DNA of 38,621 nt from Patescibacteria group bacterium (lineage in GTDB: Bacteria > Patescibacteriota > Microgenomatia > 2-02-FULL-39-11). The notes beneath the pieces were generated by a model. The model saw only the letters and a program-made list of their open reading frames with translations. It was not told the DNA's origin and did not search any database. The DNA is taken from positions 316,908 to 355,528 of the forward strand of contig JAMCUI010000009.1 in NCBI GenBank assembly GCA_023379265.1, read 5' to 3'. The translations under genes and the position numbers were made by a program. Shown here piece after piece: positions 18,870 through 28,187 of the stretch. The stretch's first letter is position 1. Each line of letters opens with the position of its first letter.

Positions 18870-19989
18870 TATATCACAAATAGCTTATACCGGAAGCGGT
18901 GTAGCAACATATACAGAAAATTTGGTGCGCAGTCTTTTACAGATGGACAGAAATAATCAGTATCTTCTTTTTGGGATATCACTTCGACAGATTGATGTAC
19001 TGACCGATTTCACGTCAGAATTAAAGAAAAAATACAGCAATGTGGAATCAAAAATTGTCCGGCTGCCGCAAACACTGGGGAATCTTGTTTGGAACAGATA
19101 TCACGTGCTTGATTTAGGCAGATTTATAGGCAGTGCTGATATATTTCATTCGTCGGATTGGATCCAGCCTCCGATAAAGGGGGTAAAGAAGGTCACTACC
19201 ATTCATGATTTGGTAGTTTATAAGTACCCGCAGATTTCCCATCCAGATATTGTTGCTACGCAAAAAAGACGACTGTATTGGGTAAAAAAGGAATGTGATG
19301 CGATAATAGCTGATTCCGTGTCGACAAAAAGAGATATATTGGAGACGCTGAAAGTGGAACCCGATAAAGTAACAGTGGTTTATCCGGGAATCGATAGTCA
19401 ATTTATACCTCAGGATGAGGAGGAATTTATACGCGTGAGACAAAAATATAATTTGCCAGAAAGATATATTTTATTTGTCGGGACACGCGAGCCGCGTAAA
19501 AATTTGCAACGTCTGATTTTGGCTTTTGACAGGTTTTTGCGTCATCCGCTTGTGTCGTCACAGAATAAGGAAATAAATCTTGTTCTCGTGGGTAAAACAG
19601 GTTGGGGACAAAAGCTGAAAAACGTCAGGTTTGTGTATCCTCTGGGAATGGTTGAGAAAAAAGACCTGCCGGCGATTTACTCTGGCGCAGTTTTTTTTGT
19701 TTTTCCTTCACTTTACGAAGGATTTGGTCTGCCTATATTAGAAGCTATGGCATGCGGTTGTCCCGTGATTACATCAAACATGGGTAGTTTGGCGGAAATT
19801 GCAAGTGATTGTGCGATACAGATAGATCCTTATGATGAAGAAGATATATCTGTCAAAATGGTGCAATTAGTTATTGACCAAAATCTTAGGAAAAAAATAA
19901 TTAAGAGAGGTTTTTCCCAGTCCGAAAGATTCAAATGGGAAGATGCTGCAAGTAAACTATTGAAAATATATGAAAGTTTAATTTCATAA
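18853..19989 (+). CDS. GT4 family glycosyltransferase (mannosyltransferase-like)
   Basis: A 378-residue GT-B enzyme. N-terminal MKVAIDISQIAYTGSGVATYTE is the glycine-rich acceptor loop of the GT4 'MtfB/WbaZ-like' branch. FVGTREPRKNLQRLI starts the donor domain, and [19 protein letters not shown] carries the E-x7-E motif (E289, E297). It is closely similar in layout to the next gene and to the gene at 28188. The three look like paralogues adding related sugars, often mannose in this branch. It overlaps the methyltransferase by 17 bases. Confidence 0.87.
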   Translation: MKVAIDISQIAYTGSGVATYTENLVRSLLQMDRNNQYLLFGISLRQIDVLTDFTSELKKKYSNVESKIVRLPQTLGNLVWNRYHVLDLGRFIGSADIFHSSDWIQPPIKGVKKVTTIHDLVVYKYPQISHPDIVATQKRRLYWVKKECDAIIADSVSTKRDILETLKVEPDKVTVVYPGIDSQFIPQDEEEFIRVRQKYNLPERYILFVGTREPRKNLQRLILAFDRFLRHPLVSSQNKEINLVLVGKTGWGQKLKNVRFVYPLGMVEKKDLPAIYSGAVFFVFPSLYEGFGLPILEAMACGCPVITSNMGSLAEIASDCAIQIDPYDEEDISVKMVQLVIDQNLRKKIIKRGFSQSERFKWEDAASKLLKIYESLIS

Positions 19990-19999
19990 TTCATAGGAT

Positions 20000-21163
20000 A
20001 TGCTAATAGGAATTGACGCCAATGAAGCCAATGCGGATTTTAGAGTGGGAATAGGACAATACGCTTTCCAGCTCTTGCGGCACATTTATTTTCTGAGAAA
20101 AAATAAATATAAGGAGCTGGAATTATCAAACGTTAGTTTCAGGATATATTTGAAAAATAGACCTCGGGACGACATGCCTGTGACAAACTCGTGGTGGGAT
20201 TATGAAATATTTGGGCCCCCAAAAGCATGGACTCAAGTTGCTTTACCTTTCAAGCTTTTTATTCAAAGACCCCGGCCGGATATCTTTTTCAGTCCATCAC
20301 ACTATTCACCCAGGTTTGCACCCTGTCCGTGCGCGATGTCAATCATGGATTTGTCTTTTATCAATTTTCCGGAAATGTTCAGAAAGAAGGATTTATATCA
20401 GTTGACCCGTTGGACAGAGTATTCCGTAAAAAAAGCAGCAAAGGTTTTTACAATCAGTTACTATTCCAAAAAATCGATAGTTGAATATTATAAAGTCCGA
20501 GACGACAAGGTAGTGGTGACATATCCTGGATATGATAGCGACGTATTTAATACAAATGAAAAAAGGAATGAGAGGCTTGAGGAAAGGTTGAAGAAGAAAT
20601 ACCATTTAAGCGACAATTTTATTCTGTTTGTTGGGACGCTACAGCCGAGGAAAAATATAAAAAAATTGATCGAGGCTTTTGAAAAGATTATTATGTCAGG
20701 AGATAAAACTAATTTGCAATTGGTAATTATAGGTAAAAAAGGATGGCTTTTTGAGGACATTCTAGAAGCGATCAAAACAAGCCGTGTCGTGCAAAGAATC
20801 ATTGTAACAGATTATGTTTTGCCATTAGAGTTACCACTTTTTTACCATATGGCCTCATGTTTTGTCCTCCCGTCATTGTATGAAGGATTTGGTTTACCGG
20901 TAGTCGAGGCTATGGCCTGCGGTTGTCCGGTAGTTGTAAGTAACAACTCAAGTCTACCTGAGATAATCTGGAAAAGCGGTTTACTTGTTGATCCAGAAGA
21001 TAGTAAGGATATTGCCAGGGGAATAAAAAGCGTTATTTATGATAAAGAGTTACGAAGTAGAATGGTAGTAGGGGGACATGATAGAATAAAGGTTTTCAGT
21101 TGGGAAAAATGTGCACTTCAAACTCTAAAAGTTTTGCAGGAGACAGTTACTGATATAAAATAG
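20000..21163 (+). CDS. GT4 family glycosyltransferase (mannosyltransferase-like)
   Basis: A 387-residue GT-B enzyme and likely paralogue of its upstream neighbour: [21 protein letters not shown] at the start, [18 protein letters not shown] at the donor-domain entry, and [19 protein letters not shown] with the E-x7-E pair. The first domain is longer between residues 40 and 80 than in the neighbour. It starts 10 bases after the preceding stop and ends 7 bases before the acyltransferase. The presence of a mannose-1-phosphate guanylyltransferase later in the cluster makes GDP-mannose a plausible donor, but this is inference. Confidence 0.87.
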   Translation: MLIGIDANEANADFRVGIGQYAFQLLRHIYFLRKNKYKELELSNVSFRIYLKNRPRDDMPVTNSWWDYEIFGPPKAWTQVALPFKLFIQRPRPDIFFSPSHYSPRFAPCPCAMSIMDLSFINFPEMFRKKDLYQLTRWTEYSVKKAAKVFTISYYSKKSIVEYYKVRDDKVVVTYPGYDSDVFNTNEKRNERLEERLKKKYHLSDNFILFVGTLQPRKNIKKLIEAFEKIIMSGDKTNLQLVIIGKKGWLFEDILEAIKTSRVVQRIIVTDYVLPLELPLFYHMASCFVLPSLYEGFGLPVVEAMACGCPVVVSNNSSLPEIIWKSGLLVDPEDSKDIARGIKSVIYDKELRSRMVVGGHDRIKVFSWEKCALQTLKVLQETVTDIK

Positions 21164-21170
21164 GATCATT

Positions 21171-21773
21171 ATGGTGGTATTAAAAGACAAAAACGGTAGG
21201 GAATTGACAAGAGCAGAAGTTTTTCAAAAATCTACCAAAAGGCTGAATAGTATAATTTTAGATTTTAAGCTGATGGTAATACGTTTGTTTGGCCATATAC
21301 CATTTCATAGCATGAGATTGGCTTTATATGCGACAGCTGGTATAAAGCTGGGAATTGGAGCCAGGATACATATGTGGTTTAACTGTTTTGATCCACAAAA
21401 CATTTCGATTGGCGAAGACTCAATAATCGGCGATCACGCTTTTTTGGATGGTAGGGCAAAACTTGTTATCGGAAATCATGTTGACATTGCTTCTTATGTT
21501 CTTATCTATAATTCCCAGCACGATATAGGTAGTGAGGATTTCCATGCGGTTTCAAAAAATGTGGAAATTGAGGATTACGTATTTATTGGTCCCAGAGTGA
21601 CTATACTACCTGGAGTAAAAATTGGGAAAGGGGCGGTTGTGGCAGCAGGAGCTGTTGTGACAAAAGATGTAAAACCCTTCTCAGTTGTCGGAGGGATACC
21701 AGCAGAGGTGATAGGAGAACGAACAATAAAAAATCCACATTACAGATTGGGTAGGGCAAGGTTGTTTCAGTAA
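21171..21773 (+). CDS. Hexapeptide-repeat (left-handed beta-helix) acyltransferase
   Basis: A 200-residue protein of the WcaF/NodL/maltose-acetyltransferase class. Hexapeptide repeats run from about residue 70 to 180 ([67 protein letters not shown]). The likely catalytic histidine is in IYNSQHDIG. It would O-acetylate (or otherwise acylate) a sugar of the glycan in the cytoplasm, with acetyl-CoA as usual donor. A basic N-terminal extension of about 60 residues precedes the helix. It lies 7 bases after a GT4 gene. Confidence 0.85.
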   Translation: MVVLKDKNGRELTRAEVFQKSTKRLNSIILDFKLMVIRLFGHIPFHSMRLALYATAGIKLGIGARIHMWFNCFDPQNISIGEDSIIGDHAFLDGRAKLVIGNHVDIASYVLIYNSQHDIGSEDFHAVSKNVEIEDYVFIGPRVTILPGVKIGKGAVVAAGAVVTKDVKPFSVVGGIPAEVIGERTIKNPHYRLGRARLFQ

Positions 21774-21804
21774 CATATAGGTCTTATCACTTTCTAAACC
21801 AATA

Positions 21805-22719
21805 ATGAAACTTTCCATAGTCATTGTCAGTTACAATACCTGTGATCTATTAAGGAATTGTCTTTTATCCGTCTTCAAATCTCTGGGAAAATCAGGATTG
21901 AATAAGGATGGTCAGTCAGAAGTTATTGTCATTGATAACGCATCAAGCGATAGTTCTATTGAAATGTTAGAGAAAGAATTTCCAAATATAGATTTGGTAA
22001 GGAATAAAGAAAATTTGGGTTTTGCCGCAGCAAACAATATAGGCCTTAAAAAGGCACACGGCGATTTTATTTTACTTCTAAACAGTGATACGTCCATGTC
22101 TGAGAGTACGTTGGAAATGCTTTTTTCAGTCGCAAGTGATGAAAGTGAGGCGGGAGTTATAGGCCCGAAATTGATTTTTCCCAATGGTAAATTGCAGCAA
22201 TCTCTCGGATTTTTCCCGACATTGATAAAGATCTTTGCCTGGATGACGTTTATTGATGATGTTCCCTTTTTGTCTACATTTATAAAACCTTATCATGTAA
22301 CCGACAAAAGCTTTTATAGTAGAAGAAGAAATGTTGATTGGGTATCCGGAGCATGCCTACTGGTGAAAAAAAATGTGATAAAAAAAGCAGGATACCTTGA
22401 TGATAAAATTTTTATGTATGCTGAAGAAGTAGAATGGTGTTTCCGCATAAAAAGAGCAGGATTTGATATTCTTTATATCCCATCTATTAAAGTTGTGCAT
22501 CATAAAGGAGCCTCTGGTATGGGCAATGAGGCGGGAATTATTGAAGAATTCAATTCACTCGAATATATATATAAAAAACATTTTCCAAACTGGCAGCAAA
22601 TTCCTTTGAAGTTATTGCTAAAATTCGGTTCATTGCTGAGAATACTCGTATTTGGTATAATCGGTGGCAACCCCAGGCGTTTTTCACAATATGTCAAAGC
22701 TTTTAAGGTGGCTGGATGA
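21805..22719 (+). CDS. GT2 family glycosyltransferase (rhamnosyltransferase-like)
   Basis: A 304-residue GT-A enzyme of the WbbL/RfbF rhamnosyltransferase-like branch: LSIVIVSYNTCDLLRNCL, VIDNASSDSSIEML, ENLGFAAANNIGL, LLLNSDTSM with the N93-x-D95 metal motif, WVSGACLLVKK, and YAEEVEWCFRIKRAGF, which carries the catalytic-base acidic cluster. The end overlaps the ligase/GT-C fusion gene by 29 bases. The branch often transfers rhamnose, but substrate is not proven by sequence. Confidence 0.86.
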   Translation: MKLSIVIVSYNTCDLLRNCLLSVFKSLGKSGLNKDGQSEVIVIDNASSDSSIEMLEKEFPNIDLVRNKENLGFAAANNIGLKKAHGDFILLLNSDTSMSESTLEMLFSVASDESEAGVIGPKLIFPNGKLQQSLGFFPTLIKIFAWMTFIDDVPFLSTFIKPYHVTDKSFYSRRRNVDWVSGACLLVKKNVIKKAGYLDDKIFMYAEEVEWCFRIKRAGFDILYIPSIKVVHHKGASGMGNEAGIIEEFNSLEYIYKKHFPNWQQIPLKLLLKFGSLLRILVFGIIGGNPRRFSQYVKAFKVAG

Positions 22720-25700
22720 TAACATCCTTTCAGTATTAGCAGGTTTCCTTTTGGTTTTTATACCTCTTTATCCAAAATTGCCCGTTGGGGATATACTCCC
22801 GGGTTATATTGTCAGAGTCAGACTGGAAGATTTCATAGTCAGCTTCTGTGTTTTCCTGTGGGTAGTGTGGTTGGTACGGGGGAAGACAAGATTGTCCGGC
22901 AATCCTCTTTTTAAGCCGATATTAGCATATCTTGTGGTAGGAGTATTCTCCATGCTATCTGCAGTTTTTCTTCTGCATACCGTACCTTTAATACCTTTAC
23001 ACCTCGAAAAAATGTTTTTGCATTACGCTAGACGGATAGAGTACTTTTCTCTTTTTTTCATATTTTATTCTTCTGTCAGAAGTCTGAAGCAGTTAAAGAT
23101 TTATATCGGTCTTATTATTGTTACTGTGGTTGCTGTTTCGATATACGGTTTTGGTCAACGGTATCTTTACTGGCCTGCATTTTCGACAATGAACCGGGAA
23201 TTTGCTAAGGGCTGGATGCTTTACCTGACTCCTCACGCAAGAGTTCTTTCAACTTTTGGTGGCCACTATGATCTGGCTGCTTATATCATGATGGCACTGG
23301 TGCTTCTTTGGAGTTTGTTTTTTGGTGTTAAAAGAAAATTACTGAAACTGTTAATATTTCTAACAATCTCTGCCGCTTTTTGGACGCTTATACTGACTGC
23401 TTCAAGAACTTCATTTATCGCATATCTATTTGGCGTCACTGTCATATTTTTCTTTTGGGCATATAAAAAGGGAATATCCTGGTCTCTTACCCGTTGGTTT
23501 ACAGTTATATTTCTTTCTATTCTAGTAATGCTGTCTTTTGGTGATCTGTCTGAGAGATTTACTAAGTTTCTCAGGATTGATGAGCGTCTTTCAGGTATAA
23601 AATCTCTTCTTCTGACACCTCTTGGTGCTCCGCCTCCACCCGACAAAGCCGTTTTTTTGGAGAATAATCCAGGCGCAGCTCTTTCCCAAATTACCTCATC
23701 AAGTGACCAGCCTCCCACTCCAGAGCGGCCAATTGATGTCTATAAGAATATACCTCTTATGGTGCCCACAGGCACAAATAGCGCTTCTCTTGCAGCTGTT
23801 CCACGTACCTATTCCAAAACGGCATTTATATACGACTTATCAACAGCCATAAGGTTTGACGCTTTATGGCCAATGGCGATAAAAGGTTTTGAACGCAATC
23901 CGCTTTTGGGTAGCGGATATTCAACGTTAAATAAGACTCAGCCAACACAATTTACAGAAGCGGAATCAACGGATAATGATTTTTTGCGGAATTTGGGTGA
24001 GACCGGAGTTTTGGGTTTTATTACTTTTTTTGGAACTCTGCTTTTTATCGTATTTATCATTTGGCGCAATCTAAACCTCTTTGCCGATCCTTTTATATTC
24101 AGTATGACCATCGGGTTTGCGGGATTACTAATGGGTCTTATGGTTAATGCTCTATATATTGATGTTTTTGAATCGTCAAAGGTAGCATTTATGTTTTGGG
24201 GTATAACGGGATTTGTCTTAGCTGGAGTGGAATTGTTGAGAAAAGAGAGAAAAAGAGATATTCCTTTCCCCAGAATACCGGATTTGAACGAGTTTATATC
24301 AGGTTTAATCCATAAATCAGTTAGTTTCATAAAAAGTGATAAATTCATACTTCTTGTTATACTGGTGCTTGCGTTTACCGTTAGGCTATACAAGATAGAT
24401 GAGCCTCTTGCTGATTGGCATTCATGGCGACAAGCGGATACCTCTGCTGTTACAAGAAATTATGTGAAGCACGGGATTAATATACTTTTTCCCACATACG
24501 ATGATCTATCCAATGTGGCCTCTGGGAAAAATAATCCCAAGGGACTGCGTTTTGTGGAATTTCCTTTATACAACGTATTGAGTGTAGTAACCGATAAAAT
24601 ATTTGTCGGTTGGAATATAGAAGTTTCCGGCAGATTAACTTCGATATTTGCCACTTTGGGGTCAATAATATTTCTTTTTCTTCTTGTCAGGAAATACCTG
24701 GGAAGAAGAGAGGCCGCAATAGCAGCTGCTGTTTTTGCTTTTCTTCCTTATAACATTTTTTATACCCGTACCATACTGCCTGATCCGCTTCTAGTATGTA
24801 CTTCTATTGGTATGATTTGGTTTCTTGACCTATTTTTAGATTCGAAGCAGAAACTAAAACTTTCAGGAGAAAAAAGGATTGGAGAAATTGCGAAGGTGAC
24901 GCTTTACCTATTACTGGCGGGCGTCTTCACAGCTGCTGCACTTTTGGTAAAACCGTATGCATTGTTTCTTTTCCTTCCGATGTCTTACCTTTGGGTCAGG
25001 AAAATGGGATTTTCTATTAGATCTCTTTTCGGACTCGTATTATTTTTTGGTATATCTTCACTACCTCTAGGATGGTGGCGGTGGTGGATAAGTCATTTTC
25101 CTGAAGGAGTACCAGCCAATCTTTGGCTTCTCAACGGCGATGGTATCAGATTTAAGGGCGCATTTTTCTACTGGCTTTTTGCAGACCGACTGTCCAGACT
25201 GATCTTGGGGTATTGGGGTTTACCTCTTTTGATACTTGGAGTTCTTGCTCCTGTCAAAAAGGACAAGTTTCTTTTTTACTGGTGGGGAATTGCAATATTG
25301 GCGTATGTTACTGTTTTTGCCACGGGGAACGTCAGACATGATTATTACCAGATTCTAACGGTCCCAATAATTGCGGTCTTTGTGGCAAAAGGAATTGTAT
25401 TTTTTGCCGACATGGGAAGAAAATACCGCTCTTGGCTGCTGGTTTTTGCTTTTCTTGCATTGATAATTATTTTTACCGAAATGTTTGGCTGGTACTTTGT
25501 TCGCGACTACTACAATATTAATCACCCTGAAATTGTGGAGGCAGGAAGAGCAGTTGATATGAAAACACCTCAAAAAGCGCTGGTTGTTGCTCCTTATGAT
25601 GGGGATACGGCTTTCCTTTACCAGACACACAGGGCAGGATGGCCTGTGATGCAGGAATCAATTGACAAGATGATTAATATGGGTGCAGATTATTATGTAA

Positions 25701-25846
25701 GCGTCAATTTTGACGATCTGACAAAACAGTTGATGGCAGAAGCCCAAATTGCAGATACTGCAAAAAGAAAATACAAAATAGTCGATTTGACAAACAAATA
25801 TGTCATAATTCAATTAGTACCTGATAATAAACTTCCGAAAAATTAG
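22691..25846 (+). CDS. Fusion of O-antigen ligase/polymerase (WaaL/Wzy) domain and GT-C glycosyltransferase
   Basis: A 1051-residue polytopic protein. An in-frame GTG at 22664 would add nine residues; I prefer the ATG at 22691. Residues 1 to about 512 look like PF04932 O-antigen ligase/polymerase: many helices, STFGGHYDLAAYIMM, ASRTSFIAYLFG, a large outer loop around residues 290-400, NPLLGSGYSTLN, and DNDFLRNLGETGVLG, which fits the H[NSQ]X9GXXG motif except that the histidine is Asp428. A basic linker (RKERKRD) follows. From about residue 555 a second set of helices begins with FTVRLYKIDEPLADWHSWRQ and ARTxLPDP-like segments typical of GT39/ArnT-type GT-C enzymes. One reading frame covers both halves. 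Confidence 0.8.
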   Translation: MSKLLRWLDDNILSVLAGFLLVFIPLYPKLPVGDILPGYIVRVRLEDFIVSFCVFLWVVWLVRGKTRLSGNPLFKPILAYLVVGVFSMLSAVFLLHTVPLIPLHLEKMFLHYARRIEYFSLFFIFYSSVRSLKQLKIYIGLIIVTVVAVSIYGFGQRYLYWPAFSTMNREFAKGWMLYLTPHARVLSTFGGHYDLAAYIMMALVLLWSLFFGVKRKLLKLLIFLTISAAFWTLILTASRTSFIAYLFGVTVIFFFWAYKKGISWSLTRWFTVIFLSILVMLSFGDLSERFTKFLRIDERLSGIKSLLLTPLGAPPPPDKAVFLENNPGAALSQITSSSDQPPTPERPIDVYKNIPLMVPTGTNSASLAAVPRTYSKTAFIYDLSTAIRFDALWPMAIKGFERNPLLGSGYSTLNKTQPTQFTEAESTDNDFLRNLGETGVLGFITFFGTLLFIVFIIWRNLNLFADPFIFSMTIGFAGLLMGLMVNALYIDVFESSKVAFMFWGITGFVLAGVELLRKERKRDIPFPRIPDLNEFISGLIHKSVSFIKSDKFILLVILVLAFTVRLYKIDEPLADWHSWRQADTSAVTRNYVKHGINILFPTYDDLSNVASGKNNPKGLRFVEFPLYNVLSVVTDKIFVGWNIEVSGRLTSIFATLGSIIFLFLLVRKYLGRREAAIAAAVFAFLPYNIFYTRTILPDPLLVCTSIGMIWFLDLFLDSKQKLKLSGEKRIGEIAKVTLYLLLAGVFTAAALLVKPYALFLFLPMSYLWVRKMGFSIRSLFGLVLFFGISSLPLGWWRWWISHFPEGVPANLWLLNGDGIRFKGAFFYWLFADRLSRLILGYWGLPLLILGVLAPVKKDKFLFYWWGIAILAYVTVFATGNVRHDYYQILTVPIIAVFVAKGIVFFADMGRKYRSWLLVFAFLALIIIFTEMFGWYFVRDYYNINHPEIVEAGRAVDMKTPQKALVVAPYDGDTAFLYQTHRAGWPVMQESIDKMINMGADYYVSVNFDDLTKQLMAEAQIADTAKRKYKIVDLTNKYVIIQLVPDNKLPKN

Positions 25847-25911
25847 GAATGATTTTTGCCGGTACTGATTTACCATACGTCTATCACAAATTACTCTGAC
25901 TACCTCTTAGT

Positions 25912-27099
25912 ATGAAGATACTCATGTTGACGCCATATTTGCCTTTTCCTCTTTTTTCGGGAGGTCAAATAAGAAGCTATAATCTTTTGAAATATCTCTC
26001 AAAGAAGCATGAGGTGACATTGTATTCATTTATTAGGGAAGAAAAGGAAAAAGATTATATTCCAAAACTCAAAGAATTCTGTGCCGATGTTCAGGTATTT
26101 CTAAAACGTCCACCATGGTCTCCGACAAGTCTTACATTATCAGCCGTTTCAGTTTATCCACTGGTTGTCTGTATGTATCTGAAAAAAGATCTTAAAGACA
26201 AGATAGCAAGAGCCATAGAGAGGGAGCATTTTGATCTAATACATGCTGAAACTTTTTATGTCATGCCCAATATCCCCACTACAAAAATACCTATTATTTT
26301 GGTTGAACAGACTATCGAGTATTTAGTTTACCAACACTATACGGAAAATATAAGATTTATACCGGCTAAGTGGTTAATGAATTTTGATGTGACAAAAATT
26401 CATTATTGGGAGAAAAAATTTTGGCATCAGGCAACCCGGGTGGTGGCAATGTCAGAATCAGACAGACTGGTAATGCATAAATTGGTACCTGGTTTGAGTG
26501 TAGACTTGGTGCCAAATGGAGTAGATACAGATTTTTTTAATGTAAGAAAACAAGCTTATTCCCAGAAAACAAAGACTATCCTTTTTGTAGGTAATTTCAA
26601 ATGGTTACAAAACAGGGAGGCCGTGACAATATTGGTTGAGGAAATTTGGCCAGTGATTAAAAAAAGTCTTGTGAATATAAAGCTTTGGATTGTTGGTAGG
26701 TTTCCGACCGCAAAGATTACTTCTTATAGTTCTAAAAACATACAGATTTCATCGGATGTTGAAGATATAAGGGAAGCTTATAAGAAGTCTGATATACTTC
26801 TTGCTCCGATTTATGGCCCTGGTGGTACCCGCTACAAGATTTTGGAGGCTATGGCTACAGGTCTTCCTGTTGTCAGCACACCTACAGGGATAGAGGGACT
26901 TGGAGCAAAACACGGTAGGGAAGTGCTCATAGGTGATACGCCTTCTGATTTGGCATACGAATCAATAAGACTTTTGACTAACCATGCGTTGTACAGTAGT
27001 CTGGCTGAAAAAGGCAGAAAGCTTGTAGAAGATAAATTTAACTGGAGCAGAATCGGTAAAAGCCTTGACCATATATATCAGGATGCGAAAAATATATAA
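25912..27099 (+). CDS. GT4 family glycosyltransferase
   Basis: A 395-residue GT-B enzyme: MKILMLTPYLPFPLFSGGQI is the acceptor-side opening, VPNGVDTDFF leads into the donor domain, and APIYGPGGTRYKILEAMATG has the GT4 catalytic segment in the 'G-x7-E' variant (the first glutamate of E-x7-E is replaced), common in a sub-branch that includes many capsule and exosortase-associated enzymes. It follows 65 bases of sequence with no visible gene. Its last 17 codons and stop (27049-27099) lie inside the first unit of a perfect 72-bp-period tandem duplication. Confidence 0.86.
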   Translation: MKILMLTPYLPFPLFSGGQIRSYNLLKYLSKKHEVTLYSFIREEKEKDYIPKLKEFCADVQVFLKRPPWSPTSLTLSAVSVYPLVVCMYLKKDLKDKIARAIEREHFDLIHAETFYVMPNIPTTKIPIILVEQTIEYLVYQHYTENIRFIPAKWLMNFDVTKIHYWEKKFWHQATRVVAMSESDRLVMHKLVPGLSVDLVPNGVDTDFFNVRKQAYSQKTKTILFVGNFKWLQNREAVTILVEEIWPVIKKSLVNIKLWIVGRFPTAKITSYSSKNIQISSDVEDIREAYKKSDILLAPIYGPGGTRYKILEAMATGLPVVSTPTGIEGLGAKHGREVLIGDTPSDLAYESIRLLTNHALYSSLAEKGRKLVEDKFNWSRIGKSLDHIYQDAKNI

Positions 27100-27116
27100 G
27101 AGATTATGATTTACCG
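27046..27116 (+). repeat. Tandem direct repeat, copy 1 (3' end of the GT4 gene)
   Basis: Bases 27046-27116 are identical to 27118-27188, giving 71 matching bases at a period of 72. This copy contains the last 17-18 codons and the TAA stop of the GT4 gene plus 17 bases of downstream sequence. Confidence 0.95.
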
Positions 27117-27117
27117 C

Positions 27118-27188
27118 AGCAGAATCGGTAAAAGCCTTGACCATATATATCAGGATGCGAAAAATATATAAGAGATTATGATTTACCG
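27118..27188 (+). repeat. Tandem direct repeat, copy 2 (non-coding duplicate)
   Basis: Exact duplicate of 27046-27116, placed immediately downstream of the GT4 stop. It has no start codon or upstream reading frame of its own, so it is an untranslated copy of the gene's tail. Confidence 0.95.
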
Positions 27189-27189
27189 T

Positions 27190-27237
27190 CGAAAGACCGT
27201 CAAAAACCTTGAACTTGAACATTAGGACGTCAAATAG
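27190..27237 (+). pseudogene. Decayed third copy of the GT4 C-terminal coding segment
   Basis: Read from 27190 the codons give R-K-T-V-K-N-L-E-L-E-H-stop-D-V-K-stop, which lines up with R-I-G-K-S-L-D-H-I-Y-Q-D-A-K of the GT4 C-terminus with one added codon. A CAG glutamine has become TAG at 27223-27225. Bases also align (CTTGA core, AGGA, CAAA). It is either an older diverged copy of the 72-bp unit or the last trace of a lost GT4 paralogue. Confidence 0.5.
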
Positions 27238-27262
27238 ATTTAATTTGTAAACTTTTAAGTTT

Positions 27263-28168
27263 ATGAAACAGGATATTATTTTATCTGTAATAATTGTCAA
27301 CTTTAATACATACAGTTTTTTGTCTAAATGCCTCGAATCTATAAAGCGGAGTAATGTAATACTTGAAAAGATAGAAATCATCGTTGTTGATAATAATTCA
27401 GGTAATAAAGAAGCTGAAAGAATAAAAGAAACCTTTTCTTACGTCAATCTTATAAAAAACAGGGAAAACATCGGTTTCGCAAAAGCAAATAACCAGGCAA
27501 TAAAGAAATCTCTAGGCAAATACGTTCTTCTCCTTAATCCTGATACGATTGTGAAAAAAGGTACATTTGAGACAATGTTAAAATTTATGGAAAAGAACGT
27601 TAAAGTTGGAGTGGCCACATGCAGAGTGAATCTTGTATCAGGACAGATAGATGATGCCTGCAACAGAGGATTTCCTAGTCCGTGGAACGCTTTTTGCCAT
27701 TTTTCCGGACTCGCAAAACTTTTTCCTCAAAGCAAATTTTTTAACGGATACCATTTGGGTTTTTGGAATATGGAGCAAGTTCATGAAATAGACAGTTGTG
27801 TGGGTGCGTTCCTTTTGGTAAGAAGAGAAGTGGGAGAAAGAGTGGGTTGGTTGGATGAGGATTATTTCTGGTATGGAGAGGATATAGATTTTTGTTATAA
27901 AGTAAAAAATGCAGGCTGGAAAGTTATGTACGTGCCTACTACTTCTATACTGCATTATAAAGGCGTATCGGGTGGTATCAAAAAGCATAGTCAGCATCTG
28001 TCCCTGGCTGATAAAAAAATAAAATATTTGGCCACAAGGTCAAGATTTGAGGTTATGAGGATTTTTTACGAGAAGCATTATAAAAAAAAGTATCCAGAGT
28101 GGATAAGGGCAATTGTGCTTTGGGGAATTAAATTGAAAGAATATTTAAGTCTTGCCGCACTGGGTTAA
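27263..28168 (+). CDS. GT2 family glycosyltransferase
   Basis: A 301-residue GT-A enzyme similar to the one at 21805: LSVIIVNFNTYSFLSKCL, VVDNNSGNKEAERI, ENIGFAKANNQAI, LLLNPDTIV with N92-x-D94, IDSCVGAFLLVRREV, and YFWYGEDIDFCYKVKNAGW with the acidic catalytic cluster. This pattern is the common rhamnosyl/galactofuranosyl-type GT2 branch. It follows 163 non-coding bases filled by the tandem duplication and its decayed third copy. Nineteen bases separate it from the next GT4 gene. Confidence 0.87.
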   Translation: MKQDIILSVIIVNFNTYSFLSKCLESIKRSNVILEKIEIIVVDNNSGNKEAERIKETFSYVNLIKNRENIGFAKANNQAIKKSLGKYVLLLNPDTIVKKGTFETMLKFMEKNVKVGVATCRVNLVSGQIDDACNRGFPSPWNAFCHFSGLAKLFPQSKFFNGYHLGFWNMEQVHEIDSCVGAFLLVRREVGERVGWLDEDYFWYGEDIDFCYKVKNAGWKVMYVPTTSILHYKGVSGGIKKHSQHLSLADKKIKYLATRSRFEVMRIFYEKHYKKKYPEWIRAIVLWGIKLKEYLSLAALG

Positions 28169-28187
28169 TAAGTTTTTAATCTCGAAG

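Noticed and set aside
23281-23718. A 145-codon minus-strand frame inside the ligase/GT-C fusion gene.
   Set aside because: It is the antisense shadow of a coherent membrane protein; composition and lack of motifs argue against a real gene.
23938-24393. A 151-codon minus-strand frame near the domain junction of the fusion protein.
   Set aside because: Checked as a sign that the two halves might be separate genes with something between; the + strand frame is continuous and the antisense product is featureless.
26962-27381. A 139-codon minus-strand frame across the tandem repeat that encodes a repeated 24-residue block.
   Set aside because: The block repeats only because the DNA period (72) is a multiple of three. 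It overlaps two real + strand genes and has no ribosome site or family likeness.
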